Origin: Alteromonas sp. RKMC-009
GTDB taxonomy: Bacteria; Pseudomonadota; Gammaproteobacteria; Enterobacterales; Alteromonadaceae
Direction of reading: 5' to 3'
Assembly: GCF_003584565.2 (NCBI RefSeq)
Contig: NZ_CP031010.1
Span: forward strand, 1,240,001-1,304,000
DNA length: 64,000 nucleotides
The translations under genes and the position numbers were made by a program. Position 1 is the stretch's first letter, and each line of letters starts with the position of its first letter. Positions 44,209-53,475 of the stretch are shown in pieces. The notes under the pieces are model-generated. The model had not been told where the DNA came from. It saw nothing but the letters and a program-made list of their open reading frames with translations, and ran no database searches.

Positions 44209-44241
44209 TATAAAAAACCGGTCATCTATTGTGACCGGTTT
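44209..44241 (-). terminator. rho-independent terminator of the ABC transporter operon
   Basis: AAACCGGTCA and TGACCGGTTT (44215-44224, 44232-44241) form a 10-bp stem with a 7-nt loop. On the minus strand a TTTTTTAT run follows. It lies about 50 bp downstream of the livF-like gene. Confidence 0.8.
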
Positions 44242-44294
44242 GCTGAAGGGACATACTTCTATATATGTTTCGTCAGGAAAATATCACATTTTGG

Positions 44295-45008
44295 TCATAC
44301 AGCAAGGGAGGACTCAATAAATGTCTTATTGGCAAGGAGGGCTTCAGAGTCGCCGCTAAACTTTATTTTACCCTTAACAATCAAAATGTGCTGATCGCAT
44401 AATTCTTCCAGTACTTTGATATTTTTATCAACAATAATAGTAGAAACACCCGTTGCTTTAATTTTTCGTATAACGTCCCAGATTTCCTTGCGGATAAGGG
44501 GAGCAAGTCCTTCTGTCGCCTCATCAAGAATTAACAGGTCGGGGTTAGTCAGCAGAGCACGACCGATGGCCAGCATTTGTTGCTCACCACCAGATAACTG
44601 AGTACCCTTATTCGTGAGTCTTTCAGTGAGTCGTGGGAATACATCCAGCACTTGGTCATACGTCCAGTTCTCCTCGCCGCGGGAGTTTTTTCTTGCGGCC
44701 ATCTGTAAGTGTTCTTTTACTGTGAGATTATGAAACATACCGCGGCCTTCAGGAACATAGGCAATATCGTTGCGCATGCGTTGCCATGTCGGTTGTGTAT
44801 CGATATCCTCTCCCTTATAACGTATTGTGCCACTGCGGGGACGTACAATACCAAGTATGGACTTCAACGTAGTTGATTTACCCATACCATTCCGCCCCAT
44901 GATACTTACGGTTTCACCTTTCTGAATACTGAAAGATATACCGTGCAGAATGTGGCTTTCGCCGTACAAGGTATGGATTCCATTTACTTCGAGAATATTG
45001 TTTTTCAT
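44295..45008 (-). CDS. livF: branched-chain-type ABC transporter ATPase (LivF-like)
   Basis: About 237 residues from ATG 45008, coupled to the previous gene's stop (TGA one base before ATG). Walker A is GRNGMGKST, signature LSGGEQQMLAIGRAL, Walker B LLILDEATEGLAP. LivF family. Energises import with the LivG-like subunit. Set in an operon livK-H-M-G-F. Confidence 0.94.
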   Translation of the reverse strand: MKNNILEVNGIHTLYGESHILHGISFSIQKGETVSIMGRNGMGKSTTLKSILGIVRPRSGTIRYKGEDIDTQPTWQRMRNDIAYVPEGRGMFHNLTVKEHLQMAARKNSRGEENWTYDQVLDVFPRLTERLTNKGTQLSGGEQQMLAIGRALLTNPDLLILDEATEGLAPLIRKEIWDVIRKIKATGVSTIIVDKNIKVLEELCDQHILIVKGKIKFSGDSEALLANKTFIESSLAV

Positions 45009-45009
45009 C

Positions 45010-45768
45010 TCAGAATACCTCATCGTCATTACCCAGGTACGCTTCCTGGACCAGTGGGTTTGAACGGATATTATCGACGACATCTGTGATTAAGTGTTGA
45101 CCATCCACCATCACTGTCATCAAATCTGACAGTTCAAAAACCGCGTCCATATCGTGCTCTACCAATACAATGCAATATCTTTGCTTCAGCTTTTTAAGCA
45201 GCTCAATAATAGTCTGAGACTCCTCATGACCCATGCCAGCCATTGGCTCATCCAATAACAAGACTTGCGGGGCTGTAGCGAGTACCATAGCAATCTCTAA
45301 TTGCCTTTGTTCACCGTAACTGATGGCTCCGGCACGGGTATTTGCACGACGGCTAAGACCAGCCTGCTCAAGCGCGTCCAGCGCTATTTCTCTCACTTTC
45401 TTATCAGCCTGACGTGGTTGGAACAAGTTAAAGCACTTACCTATACGCTGCTGCGCGGCGATGCTGCAATTTTCTAAGCATGTAGCTTCCCTGAAAATAT
45501 TCGTTTTCTGGAAACTACGTCCAATACCTTTGCGACAGAACTGGTAACTTTTCAGGTTGGTTATGTTCTCACCCTTATAGAGAATCACGCCTTTGGTAGC
45601 CGGGTATGTTCCGCAAAGAATATTCAGCATTGTGCTTTTCCCTGCGCCATTAGGACCGACTATGCCGTGTACTGATTTGTCATGAAACTTGATGTTAAAT
45701 TCATTCAGAGCTTTAAGTCCGCCCCAATGTTTGGAGAGATTCTCCGCTTGTAAAATGCAATCGTTCAT
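45010..45768 (-). CDS. livG: branched-chain-type ABC transporter ATPase (LivG-like)
   Basis: 252 residues. Walker A GPNGAGKST, signature ISYGEQRQLEIAMVL (S-Y-G-E-Q as in LivG), Walker B VLLLDEPMAGMG, and a switch His in LVEHDMD. Overlaps livM by 4 bp. Confidence 0.94.
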   Translation of the reverse strand: MNDCILQAENLSKHWGGLKALNEFNIKFHDKSVHGIVGPNGAGKSTMLNILCGTYPATKGVILYKGENITNLKSYQFCRKGIGRSFQKTNIFREATCLENCSIAAQQRIGKCFNLFQPRQADKKVREIALDALEQAGLSRRANTRAGAISYGEQRQLEIAMVLATAPQVLLLDEPMAGMGHEESQTIIELLKKLKQRYCIVLVEHDMDAVFELSDLMTVMVDGQHLITDVVDNIRSNPLVQEAYLGNDDEVF

Positions 45769-46733
45769 TTTCGTTTCCCCGTGACAAACTGTTCAACCAG
45801 ACCCGCGATTCCACTTTTCAGTGTTAACACCATAATGATGATCAGTGACCCCATCCAGAACATCCAGTATTGCGTCATATGTTCAATGACATAATGAAGG
45901 CTCTCATAAACGAATACGCCAAGAATGGCACCAAAAATAGTACCTAGTCCGCCAAGAATGGCCATAACCAACGCAGATGCAGAAACCTCCCAGGACATCA
46001 TCGTAGGATTTACAAACCCATATTGGAGCGAGAAAAGGTATCCGGCATAAGCAGCCAAAGACGATGACAAAACGTACGCAATCAGACGGAAATGAAAAAT
46101 GTTGTAGCCGAGCGCCAATGCTCTGTCAGGATTTTCCTTTATTGCGTCAATAACCCTTCCGAAACGTGAATTGAGACTGATTTTACAAAACAGATAGCAA
46201 TTGAACAGTGAAAGCAGGCAGAGGTAATAAAAGTGAATTTCATTATCCAGATCGAGAAAGTTCAACCCGAAAATACTGGTTTCGGGTTTCAGGTAGATAA
46301 ACAGGCCGTCGAGACCACCATATTCGGTAGAGTCTGCGAAAAAGTAGAAGGTCATTTGTGCCAGTGCCAGTGTTATCATAATCATATAAATGCCACTTGT
46401 GCGAAGTACAATTAAACCCACTACAAACGCTATAACTGCACTGGCAGTCATTACATAAAAGGTATACAGCCAGAAATTAACCACTTCATATTCCGGAAGC
46501 ATAATAGCGAACAGATAACCTCCCAGTCCGTAGAACATCGCGTGCCCTAAACTGATAAGACCGGTTCTGCCAACCAGATAATCCAGCGACATGACGAATA
46601 TTGACAGGATGAGCATGCTGGAAATTTTGTTTACATAGAACGTGTTTTCATTGAAGAACAAGGGGATCCCAAGGGCAATGAAAAAGAACGCGAGAATGAA
46701 TATTTTTTCAGCTTTGGTAGAAAATACAGACAT
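45765..46733 (-). CDS. livM: branched-chain-type ABC transporter permease (LivM-like)
   Basis: 322 residues, about nine membrane helices. LivM pattern: DYLVGRTGLISLGHAMFYGLGGY, SRFGRVIDAIKENPDRALALGYN (the ATPase-contact motif) and LGGLGTIFGAILG. The transporter family also imports aromatic acids in several bacteria. Confidence 0.93.
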   Translation of the reverse strand: MSVFSTKAEKIFILAFFFIALGIPLFFNENTFYVNKISSMLILSIFVMSLDYLVGRTGLISLGHAMFYGLGGYLFAIMLPEYEVVNFWLYTFYVMTASAVIAFVVGLIVLRTSGIYMIMITLALAQMTFYFFADSTEYGGLDGLFIYLKPETSIFGLNFLDLDNEIHFYYLCLLSLFNCYLFCKISLNSRFGRVIDAIKENPDRALALGYNIFHFRLIAYVLSSSLAAYAGYLFSLQYGFVNPTMMSWEVSASALVMAILGGLGTIFGAILGVFVYESLHYVIEHMTQYWMFWMGSLIIIMVLTLKSGIAGLVEQFVTGKRK

Positions 46734-46742
46734 CGGTATACC

Positions 46743-47606
46743 TTAACTTTTGAATAGCCCTTGTGGTTTGAAAATGAGGATAATTGCCATTAACAGATAA
46801 ACTGTCATGCTCGACATCCCCGGTAACAAAACAGACGCGAAGGTATCTACGATGCCTACAAGCAAAGCTGCGACGAAGGCGCCTTTTATGGATCCCATTC
46901 CTCCGATGACAACCACTACAAAGCAGGATATTAAAACCCTTTCACCCATACCTGGCACCAGGCTGACAATTGGCGCTGATACGATTCCCGCCAGTGCAGA
47001 TAAGGTAACGCCAACGGCAAATACAATGGTGAAAAGCTTGCCAATATTTACGCCCAGATTTTCCACCATTTCCCGGTTTGATTCTCCAGCCCGGATCATC
47101 ATTCCAAGTTTTGTGTTATTGATGATGTAGTACATCGCAACGGCGATTGCTACACACAATACTGAGACGAATAAGCGGTAAACTGGATACTCAACAATGT
47201 CAGTTATTTGTATTGAGGAAGAGAGAAGTGATGGCACCTGAACGCCAAGAGGATCATTGCCCCAGATAAAGCTCTGTGCAGCATTAAAGATAAAAATCAG
47301 ACCGACAGTTAACAGAACCTGATCCAGATGATCCCGTTTATATAAATGTACGATCAGAAAGCGCTCAATAACTATTCCGAGAATCATTGCGATAAGACAT
47401 GCAATGATAACCGCAAATAAGAAGTTATCTGTTACCGTCGCGAAGTAATACACGAGGTAAGCGCCAATCATATACATTGAACCGTGGGCAAGGTTCAGTA
47501 TTCCCATTACGCCAAAAACTAACGTAAGCCCGGATGCAATCAGAAACAGGAGAAGCCCGTATTGAACACCATTCAACAACTGCACCAGGAATAAAGACAT
47601 ATCCAT
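46743..47606 (-). CDS. livH: branched-chain-type ABC transporter permease (LivH-like)
   Basis: 287 residues from ATG 47606, with AAGGTG upstream; the longer frame has no support. Characteristic LivH sequences are LNGVQYGLLLFLIASGLTLVFGVMGILNLAHGS, then RAGESNREMVENLGVN and GGMGSIKGAFVAA. Nine bp before livM. Confidence 0.93.
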   Translation of the reverse strand: MDMSLFLVQLLNGVQYGLLLFLIASGLTLVFGVMGILNLAHGSMYMIGAYLVYYFATVTDNFLFAVIIACLIAMILGIVIERFLIVHLYKRDHLDQVLLTVGLIFIFNAAQSFIWGNDPLGVQVPSLLSSSIQITDIVEYPVYRLFVSVLCVAIAVAMYYIINNTKLGMMIRAGESNREMVENLGVNIGKLFTIVFAVGVTLSALAGIVSAPIVSLVPGMGERVLISCFVVVVIGGMGSIKGAFVAALLVGIVDTFASVLLPGMSSMTVYLLMAIILIFKPQGLFKS

Positions 47607-47658
47607 ACTATTACACCTTATAAAGGAAGCCCGCAGGCTTCCGTACAACGCTTGATGC

Positions 47659-48846
47659 TTATAATCTGCAACCGCGAGCAGGGTCACTCAGCTCGCTTGC
47701 GGCAGTTTTAACTACAACATTTTCTCCGTTTTCAACCTTTCTCAGGTAAATGTTCTGAATCGGGTTATGTGCTTTAGAAAAACGGAATGCACCACGGGGG
47801 CTGTCTATTTCCACCTTCTCCATCGCTTTGATCAGCGCATCTTTATCGCTTGTGTTACCCTTTGTAGCTTCGACAGCCTGAATTATTAATTGTCCGGCAT
47901 CGTAACCCTGAACAGCGTATAAATCGGCAGGCTTGTTGTAGAGTGACTGGTAATGTTCACGGAAGGCTTTATTTTTCGGATTATCAAGCGTATCTGCATA
48001 GTGCAGCGTGGTGAGTAAACCTTCAGCAGAGTCACCTTGTGCTTCAATTGTTCCTTCCGTCAGGAATCCTGAACCGATAAGTGGAATTTTGCCTTTGAGG
48101 CCCAGAGCATCGTAATCTTTTACAAATTTGACTGAGCCGCCGCCAGCAAAGAATACGAAAACAGCATCTGGTTTAATTGAGGCTATTTCTGTCAGGTAAG
48201 ACTGGAATTCTGTATTGGGAAACGGAACGTATATCTTTTTAACAACTTCGCCCCCTGCTTTCTCATAGGATTCTTCAAAAGCTTCTAAAGACTCCTTACC
48301 GAAACCATAATTCCAACTCATGGTTACGACCTTCTTATAGCCCATTTCAACCGCTTCGCTTCCCATAGGATATGCGGTCTGCCAGGATGAGAATGATGTC
48401 CGGAATACATTGGGCTGGCAAAAGGCGCCGGTCGCAGCATTGGCTCCCGCATTGGGAATAATCATGATGGAATCTTTATTTCGGATGGTTTTTATCATCC
48501 CCATAGCTACACCAGAGTGAACGGGTCCTACAATGAAATCGGCATCGTCTTTATCTGCCATTGCAGAGGTGAGTTCCGGCGCCCGCGCTGGTTTTGCTTC
48601 GGTATCACTGATCATGAATTCCACGGGACGACCGGCAATTTCATTACCATGTTCTTTCAACGCTTGTTTGAGGCCATTGGTTGCTGCTTCGCCCAGACCA
48701 GCATAAACGCCGCTATAAGGTAACATTACACCTATCTTAATCGGCTCCTCATCTGCATGGGCAGGAAAAGTAGCCATTAAAGTTGTGCCCATCATGCCTG
48801 TTGCCAACATGCACTGTTTAATAAATTTTTTATTCAGTTTCATCAT
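47659..48846 (-). CDS. livK: branched-chain-type ABC transporter substrate-binding protein
   Basis: 395 residues. Signal peptide ends ...ATFPAHA. Type I periplasmic binding fold (IKIGVMLPYSGVYAGLGEAA, then GYDAGQLIIQAVEA). First gene of the operon, about 52 bp before livH. The ligand is not readable from sequence; the neighbourhood suggests an aromatic or ester-derived acid. A second ATG at 48843 is also possible. Confidence 0.92.
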   Translation of the reverse strand: MMKLNKKFIKQCMLATGMMGTTLMATFPAHADEEPIKIGVMLPYSGVYAGLGEAATNGLKQALKEHGNEIAGRPVEFMISDTEAKPARAPELTSAMADKDDADFIVGPVHSGVAMGMIKTIRNKDSIMIIPNAGANAATGAFCQPNVFRTSFSSWQTAYPMGSEAVEMGYKKVVTMSWNYGFGKESLEAFEESYEKAGGEVVKKIYVPFPNTEFQSYLTEIASIKPDAVFVFFAGGGSVKFVKDYDALGLKGKIPLIGSGFLTEGTIEAQGDSAEGLLTTLHYADTLDNPKNKAFREHYQSLYNKPADLYAVQGYDAGQLIIQAVEATKGNTSDKDALIKAMEKVEIDSPRGAFRFSKAHNPIQNIYLRKVENGENVVVKTAASELSDPARGCRL

Positions 48847-48942
48847 TGTCTACTCGCATTTTTGAAAATTAAATTTCTGAACTTATGTAGTTATTTTTTA
48901 ATTTGTAGAAATCTGGCTGATAATCTTGTCAGCTGGAGTACA

Positions 48943-48963
48943 AACCTGCCGGTTGGGCAGGTT
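48943..48963 (-). terminator. hairpin after the porin gene
   Basis: AACCTGCC-CGGTTG-type loop-GGCAGGTT, an 8-bp stem located 12 bp after the porin stop on the minus strand, followed by TTTG. A probable weak terminator, separating the porin from livK. Confidence 0.5.
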
Positions 48964-48974
48964 CGGTAAAAAGC

Positions 48975-50144
48975 TTAGAAGTCGTATCTTGCTGAAACTT
49001 GTACCCGGCTCATGTCGCCGTCGAAACCGTTGACTGTTTCACGTTTGGCATAGGTATATTCAATACCAAGTGAGAGGGGAGCTGTTATGTGCTGGATGTA
49101 ATTGATTCGGGTGCTGTAAACATCGTTAGTCAATGAACCCACCATGCCTTCAATCGTGTCGACATCCAGAGATGAGAAAATTATGTTTGACCGTGAACGC
49201 TCATTCCATGTATGGCGATACGCCAACGTAACGGCGGTAGCGTCAACAGCCTCAAACTTGCCTTCGGCATTAAGAAATGCACCATTTGCGGCGTTCACAC
49301 CCACATATCTGCCAATACCAGAACCACTGGCAACCTGAATACGAATGTCATCACCATTACCAATGTTAATTCTTGAAGACAGCGAGAGCGAAACCCCAGT
49401 CTCGGTATAATCCTCTTCTGCAATTTCGTAAGCCAACTGGCGAACAAGACCACCGAATTTCACGTGGCCCCAGCCAGTTTTCATTGTGTAGGTAGCAATA
49501 AGATCCGGAACCGAGTTATCGTCTGTTGTAATCTGGGCTGTCTCGGTAGTACCGACAGTTGTTTCAGGATTTTCCAGAGCAATAGAAAATCCATTATTGG
49601 TATAGCGGATTTGAGGTTGACGGGTAAACGCAACGCCGTCGGTCGTTCCGATAAAGTCTACTGAATCGACCAGTGCACCGAGATCCATTATGGTTGACCA
49701 TGTCTGGCCTACCAGCCAGTTACCATATTGCAGATATGCATGACGTAACCTTGGTACATATGAGTTACTTACTCTCTCGTCACCGCCAGAAGTCAGCAGA
49801 AAATCAAACTCCAGGACTCCTGTAACGCTGTTTTCGCCATCAACAGGTGTATTGGTTGTAAATCTGAAACGGGATTGTTTTGCATGAGCGTCAAATCGTC
49901 CGCCTAGATCATCATCTTCAGCGCCTGTCTGGACCAGAGAGGGAACGTAGATATCTCTCATCGGGCCAATACCTTCACCGTTTGAATAATCGCTGTACAT
50001 TGCGTCGACCTTAATATAGCCATTAAATTTTACATCTGTACCAGCAATGTTGGCAGCGCTTGCCGTTTGGAGTTGAGTGAGTGCAGTAATTGTTGATACA
50101 GCGAGTAGGGTTTTGTTGAGCGTTTTTCGTTCTAAAGTGTTCAT
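48975..50144 (-). CDS. DcaP-like outer-membrane porin
   Basis: 389 residues from ATG 50144, with GGAGAG 5 nt upstream. Signal peptide ends ...QLQTASA. The mature start (DVKFNGYIKVDAMYSDYSNGEG) and RVSNSYVPRLRHAYLQYGNWLVGQTWSTIMD match DcaP-type trimeric porins for dicarboxylic and aromatic acids. The C-terminal barrel strand ends in Phe (VQVSARYDF). A CatM/BenM-type operator lies about 150 bp upstream, so it is likely the outer-membrane entry for the same substrates. Confidence 0.85.
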   Translation of the reverse strand: MNTLERKTLNKTLLAVSTITALTQLQTASAANIAGTDVKFNGYIKVDAMYSDYSNGEGIGPMRDIYVPSLVQTGAEDDDLGGRFDAHAKQSRFRFTTNTPVDGENSVTGVLEFDFLLTSGGDERVSNSYVPRLRHAYLQYGNWLVGQTWSTIMDLGALVDSVDFIGTTDGVAFTRQPQIRYTNNGFSIALENPETTVGTTETAQITTDDNSVPDLIATYTMKTGWGHVKFGGLVRQLAYEIAEEDYTETGVSLSLSSRINIGNGDDIRIQVASGSGIGRYVGVNAANGAFLNAEGKFEAVDATAVTLAYRHTWNERSRSNIIFSSLDVDTIEGMVGSLTNDVYSTRINYIQHITAPLSLGIEYTYAKRETVNGFDGDMSRVQVSARYDF

Positions 50145-50283
50145 GGTTCTCTCCGTTGGAATTTGCAAAACACACGCTTTTATCTGAAACGTCCGAACAA
50201 CACTGCTCACATCCTTGTTGTAAAATAAGTGTTATTTGATTGTTTCTTTATTTGGAGAAATTACGTTGAACTTTTTACATTAT

Positions 50284-50322
50284 CCAATACTGAATGAGTC
50301 CCGTGGGATACCCTCTAAGTAT
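50284..50322 (-). promoter_or_regulatory. CatM/BenM-type operator, extended form (porin)
   Basis: Read on the minus strand: ATAC-N7-GTAT (50322-50308), 15 bp, then CAGTATTGG (50292-50284). This is the same order, orientation relative to the gene and spacing as the operators before both catB genes. The gene start is 140 bp downstream. Confidence 0.78.
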
Positions 50323-50616
50323 CAGTGAAGGCTGATTTTAGTTTATGATGATAATGTTAAAAATGGTTTTAACTATTAAAATGCTGAAAAATATAGATTT
50401 GATTTTAGTTTGAACAGCGGCTGTTGAACTTTTACCTCCTGACAGAATGGGTGGCTTTTATTGATAATTGGTGAACCTATTTACTAAAAATAAATTTTCT
50501 GGAGGCTGCTCAGGAGAGTCAAAAAAGAGTTTTGATGCGCATCGATAAATGATCTCTACCGAAGCTGATAAAGAGATGTGCTACAGGCAGTGTTCAAAAC
50601 GCCATATATTCAGATA

Positions 50617-50650
50617 AAAAGGGCGAACAAAATCAGGAAGCCCGCCCTTT
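50617..50650 (-). terminator. rho-independent terminator of the catIJFD operon
   Basis: On the minus strand, AAAGGGCG and CGCCCTTT form the stem, followed by TTTTATC. It lies about 20 bp after the catD stop codon. Confidence 0.75.
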
Positions 50651-50668
50651 GACTTACGGCGACTGGTT

Positions 50669-51451
50669 TCAGCGACAAGCGGTCGCCAAAAATTGTTTTA
50701 CATGGTGCGTAAATTGTTCGGGTTGCTCCACTGAAGGAACGTGCCCCGTATCCGGCATTGCCAACAGTGGCGGATTCCCCAGGCTAAGCGATAATGTTGC
50801 CAGTAACGAAGGAGGGGTCGCCATGTCATCGCTTCCGGCAATCAATATTGTGGGGTGGTGTAGGGGAGTTAGTTCACCGATGAAGTTTCTTTCACCTATC
50901 CAGGCTGACAACAATCCGTAACTATGATCATCAACTTTCGAAAGTTCTTCTGTCCAGTGTACTACCTGGTCAGGCCGGGTTGCAGTAAAGACCTTACTGA
51001 ACCAGCGGGAAACAAGCGTAGGGGCCATATTGCTAAGGCCTGATGATATTACGTCAGCTTGCCTGCGAAGCCAGCCTTCCCGGGTACCGATAACAAGACC
51101 AGTGTTCGTCAGCACAGCACTCAATAACCGGTCGCGATGATTAATAATCAATTGTTGTCCCAGCATTCCGCCAATAGATGTACCTACAAAATGGAACTGC
51201 TGGATCCCAGCCGAATCACATGCATTCAAAACAGCATCTACAATGCTGGTTTCATTAAGCGTGGTGATTTCTGATGCTACCGGTTTCGATTTTCCGTGGC
51301 CCGGCAAATCAAACCTGAGAATATGGAAACTATCCTTAAGGTGCTCAACTAAGTGATCCCATACATGCAAATTCATACCCAGGGGATGAGCGAGAACCAG
51401 GGCGGGATTATTTCTATCGCCAAGGGTTTCATAATTAAGTACTGGTGTCAT
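50669..51451 (-). CDS. catD: 3-oxoadipate enol-lactonase
   Basis: 260 residues, alpha/beta-hydrolase. Oxyanion region AHPLGMN, nucleophile GTSIGG (Ser92), then the catalytic Asp in GSDDMATP and His in DTGHVPSVEQP. It hydrolyses 3-oxoadipate enol-lactone from CatC to 3-oxoadipate. Last gene of catIJFD; start codon overlaps the catF stop. Equivalent to PcaD. Confidence 0.93.
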   Translation of the reverse strand: MTPVLNYETLGDRNNPALVLAHPLGMNLHVWDHLVEHLKDSFHILRFDLPGHGKSKPVASEITTLNETSIVDAVLNACDSAGIQQFHFVGTSIGGMLGQQLIINHRDRLLSAVLTNTGLVIGTREGWLRRQADVISSGLSNMAPTLVSRWFSKVFTATRPDQVVHWTEELSKVDDHSYGLLSAWIGERNFIGELTPLHHPTILIAGSDDMATPPSLLATLSLSLGNPPLLAMPDTGHVPSVEQPEQFTHHVKQFLATACR

Positions 51452-52659
51452 TATGCCTCCGGATGTTCAATTAACATTGCAATTCCCTGGCCCACACCAA
51501 TACACATAGTGCAAAGTGCGAGGCGTTTTCCCGTTTGCTGTAGTTGTACTGCTGCGGTGTGCACTAGGCGGGCGCCTGACATGCCCAGTGGATGTCCAAG
51601 GGCTATTGCCCCTCCATTCGGGTTTACTCTCGCGTCGTCATCTTTCAGACCTAACTCTCTCATACAGGCCAGTCCTTGCGAAGCGAATGCTTCATTCAAT
51701 TCGATCACATCGACTTCTGCCAGAGAAATGCCGGTGCGTTGCAGGAGCTTTTGTACCGCTGCTACCGGGCCCATCCCCATTAGTGCAGGCTCAACACCCG
51801 CTGTTGCCATTGCTATAACGTTTGCAACAGGAAGTAGCCCGTGCTGTTTTACTGCCAGCTCACTGGCTATTAGCATGGCTGCAGCACCATCGTTTATGCC
51901 TGATGCATTGCCGGCAGTGACGGTCCCTCCTTCTCTGAAAGGTGCTCGCAACTTTGCCAGTGCTTCCAGTGTTGTCTGTGGTCTGAGATGCTCGTCAGTG
52001 TCAATTATAATGGGGTCGCCTTTGCGGGGGGTAAAGGTAACAGGTACAATTTCCTTTGCAAACCGGCCGGATTCCCTTGCTGCTAGTGCTTTTTGTTGAG
52101 AGCGCAAGGCAAATGCGTCCTGGTCCTGGCGGGAAATACCATATTTCTCAGCCACATTCTCAGCAGTTTCTGGCATCGTTTCAGTGCCATAGAGACTTTT
52201 AAGTGCGGGGTTAATAAAACGCCAGCCCATTGTCGTGTCTTCCAGTATTTGGCTACGGTCATATTCTGTTCCGGCTTTACCCATAACATACGGAGCACGT
52301 GACATCGACTCTACACCGCCAGCAAGAACAAGGTGAGATTCTCCGGCTCGTATTGCGCGGGAAGCCATTCCAATTGCATCCATTCCTGAGCCACATAAGC
52401 GGTTTATCGTTGTGGCAGACACTGATTGAGGTAAGCCTGACAGTAATACTGACATCCGCGCAACATTGCGGTTGTCTTCACCTGACTGGTTCGCGCACCC
52501 GAAAATTGCGTCATCTATAGCCGCAGGATCAAGGTCGCTTGCTTCTTTCACAGTTGCCCGGATAACCTGCGCGAGCAGATCATCGGGACGGATTGGAGCA
52601 AGGCCGCCGGCGTAGCGTCCAACCGCAGAACGTCGGGGGTGGCAAAGAGAGATTTTCAT
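51451..52659 (-). CDS. catF: 3-oxoadipyl-CoA thiolase
   Basis: 402 residues, thiolase family: active-site Cys89 (NRLCGSGMDA), His in GGAIALGHPLGMSG and second Cys in CTMCIGVGQG. It splits 3-oxoadipyl-CoA to succinyl-CoA and acetyl-CoA. Overlaps catJ by 4 bp. Also called PcaF. Confidence 0.95.
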   Translation of the reverse strand: MKISLCHPRRSAVGRYAGGLAPIRPDDLLAQVIRATVKEASDLDPAAIDDAIFGCANQSGEDNRNVARMSVLLSGLPQSVSATTINRLCGSGMDAIGMASRAIRAGESHLVLAGGVESMSRAPYVMGKAGTEYDRSQILEDTTMGWRFINPALKSLYGTETMPETAENVAEKYGISRQDQDAFALRSQQKALAARESGRFAKEIVPVTFTPRKGDPIIIDTDEHLRPQTTLEALAKLRAPFREGGTVTAGNASGINDGAAAMLIASELAVKQHGLLPVANVIAMATAGVEPALMGMGPVAAVQKLLQRTGISLAEVDVIELNEAFASQGLACMRELGLKDDDARVNPNGGAIALGHPLGMSGARLVHTAAVQLQQTGKRLALCTMCIGVGQGIAMLIEHPEA

Positions 52660-53474
52660 TGTGCATTCCCTCCAGCATGTTGTCTTGCTGTACGGGCTTT
52701 TAATTCGCGTAGCACTTTTAGCGATGCTTCATCGGGTACGGGTGTTTCATCGAGCTTTTCAGCGAATTTAATTTCCCAACCTGTGGCATCTTGTACTTGC
52801 TTTTGTGTCACTCCCGGATGAAGGCTTGTTACAACCAGTTCTTTGGTTTCTGGATCAGGTTTCAGAATACATAGATCAGTAATGACGACAGAGGGGCCCT
52901 TACCAATATTAGGATTATTTTCCCGGCCCTTACCATCGCGACCAAAACCCAGCGTTGTAACAAAGTCGACTTCTTTTACAAAAGTGCGGGTGGAGTGCTT
53001 TACAGTGATGAACACTTCTTTTGCATTTGTCGATATTTCAGGCGCACCGCCGCCTCCCGGCAAACGTACTTTAGGATGTGCATAACTATATGCACCATGT
53101 TTTCCGTCAGCCTGGTGCTCAGCTGCAATAACTGTGGTGTTAAGGTTTGCGAAACGATCGATTTGAGCGGTCCCCAGAAAACCTACGTCAATGTGGCCAC
53201 CCTGAAGCCAGTAGCGAAACATTTCCGGTACCGAAACCGTGGTTAATGCCGATTCACACAGTTCGCCATCTCCTATCGAGAGAGGTAGCACATCAGGTTT
53301 TGTTTGAATGGTCCCTGATTCGTAAATTAAAGTTATGTCCGGCGCATGGGTAAGTCTTGCGACGTTTGCAGCTTCGCTGGGTAAACCAATACCAACAAAG
53401 CAACTGGACCCATTTGACAGAGCGCGGGCAGCAGTGATTGTCATCATTTCTGAAGGCGTATAAGACTGATTCAT
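52656..53474 (-). CDS. catJ: 3-oxoadipate CoA-transferase, beta subunit
   Basis: 272 residues, class I CoA-transferase beta subunit of the CatJ/PcaJ type (ALSNGSSCFVGIGLPSEAANVARLTH, ESGTI with the putative catalytic Glu, and GGGGAPEISTNAKEVF). It is longer than the ~215-residue PcaJ type and matches the CatJ/GctB-like length. ATG with GGGAGAG upstream, 1 bp after catI. Confidence 0.93.
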   Translation of the reverse strand: MNQSYTPSEMMTITAARALSNGSSCFVGIGLPSEAANVARLTHAPDITLIYESGTIQTKPDVLPLSIGDGELCESALTTVSVPEMFRYWLQGGHIDVGFLGTAQIDRFANLNTTVIAAEHQADGKHGAYSYAHPKVRLPGGGGAPEISTNAKEVFITVKHSTRTFVKEVDFVTTLGFGRDGKGRENNPNIGKGPSVVITDLCILKPDPETKELVVTSLHPGVTQKQVQDATGWEIKFAEKLDETPVPDEASLKVLRELKARTARQHAGGNAQ

Positions 53475-53475
53475 G

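Larger units (their letters stand above)
50145..50668. other. intergenic region between the porin and catD
   Basis: No gene. Holds the porin promoter region with the operator (50284-50322) and, at the right end, the terminator of the catIJFD operon (50617-50650). The remaining ~290 bp show no recognised signal. Confidence 0.6.
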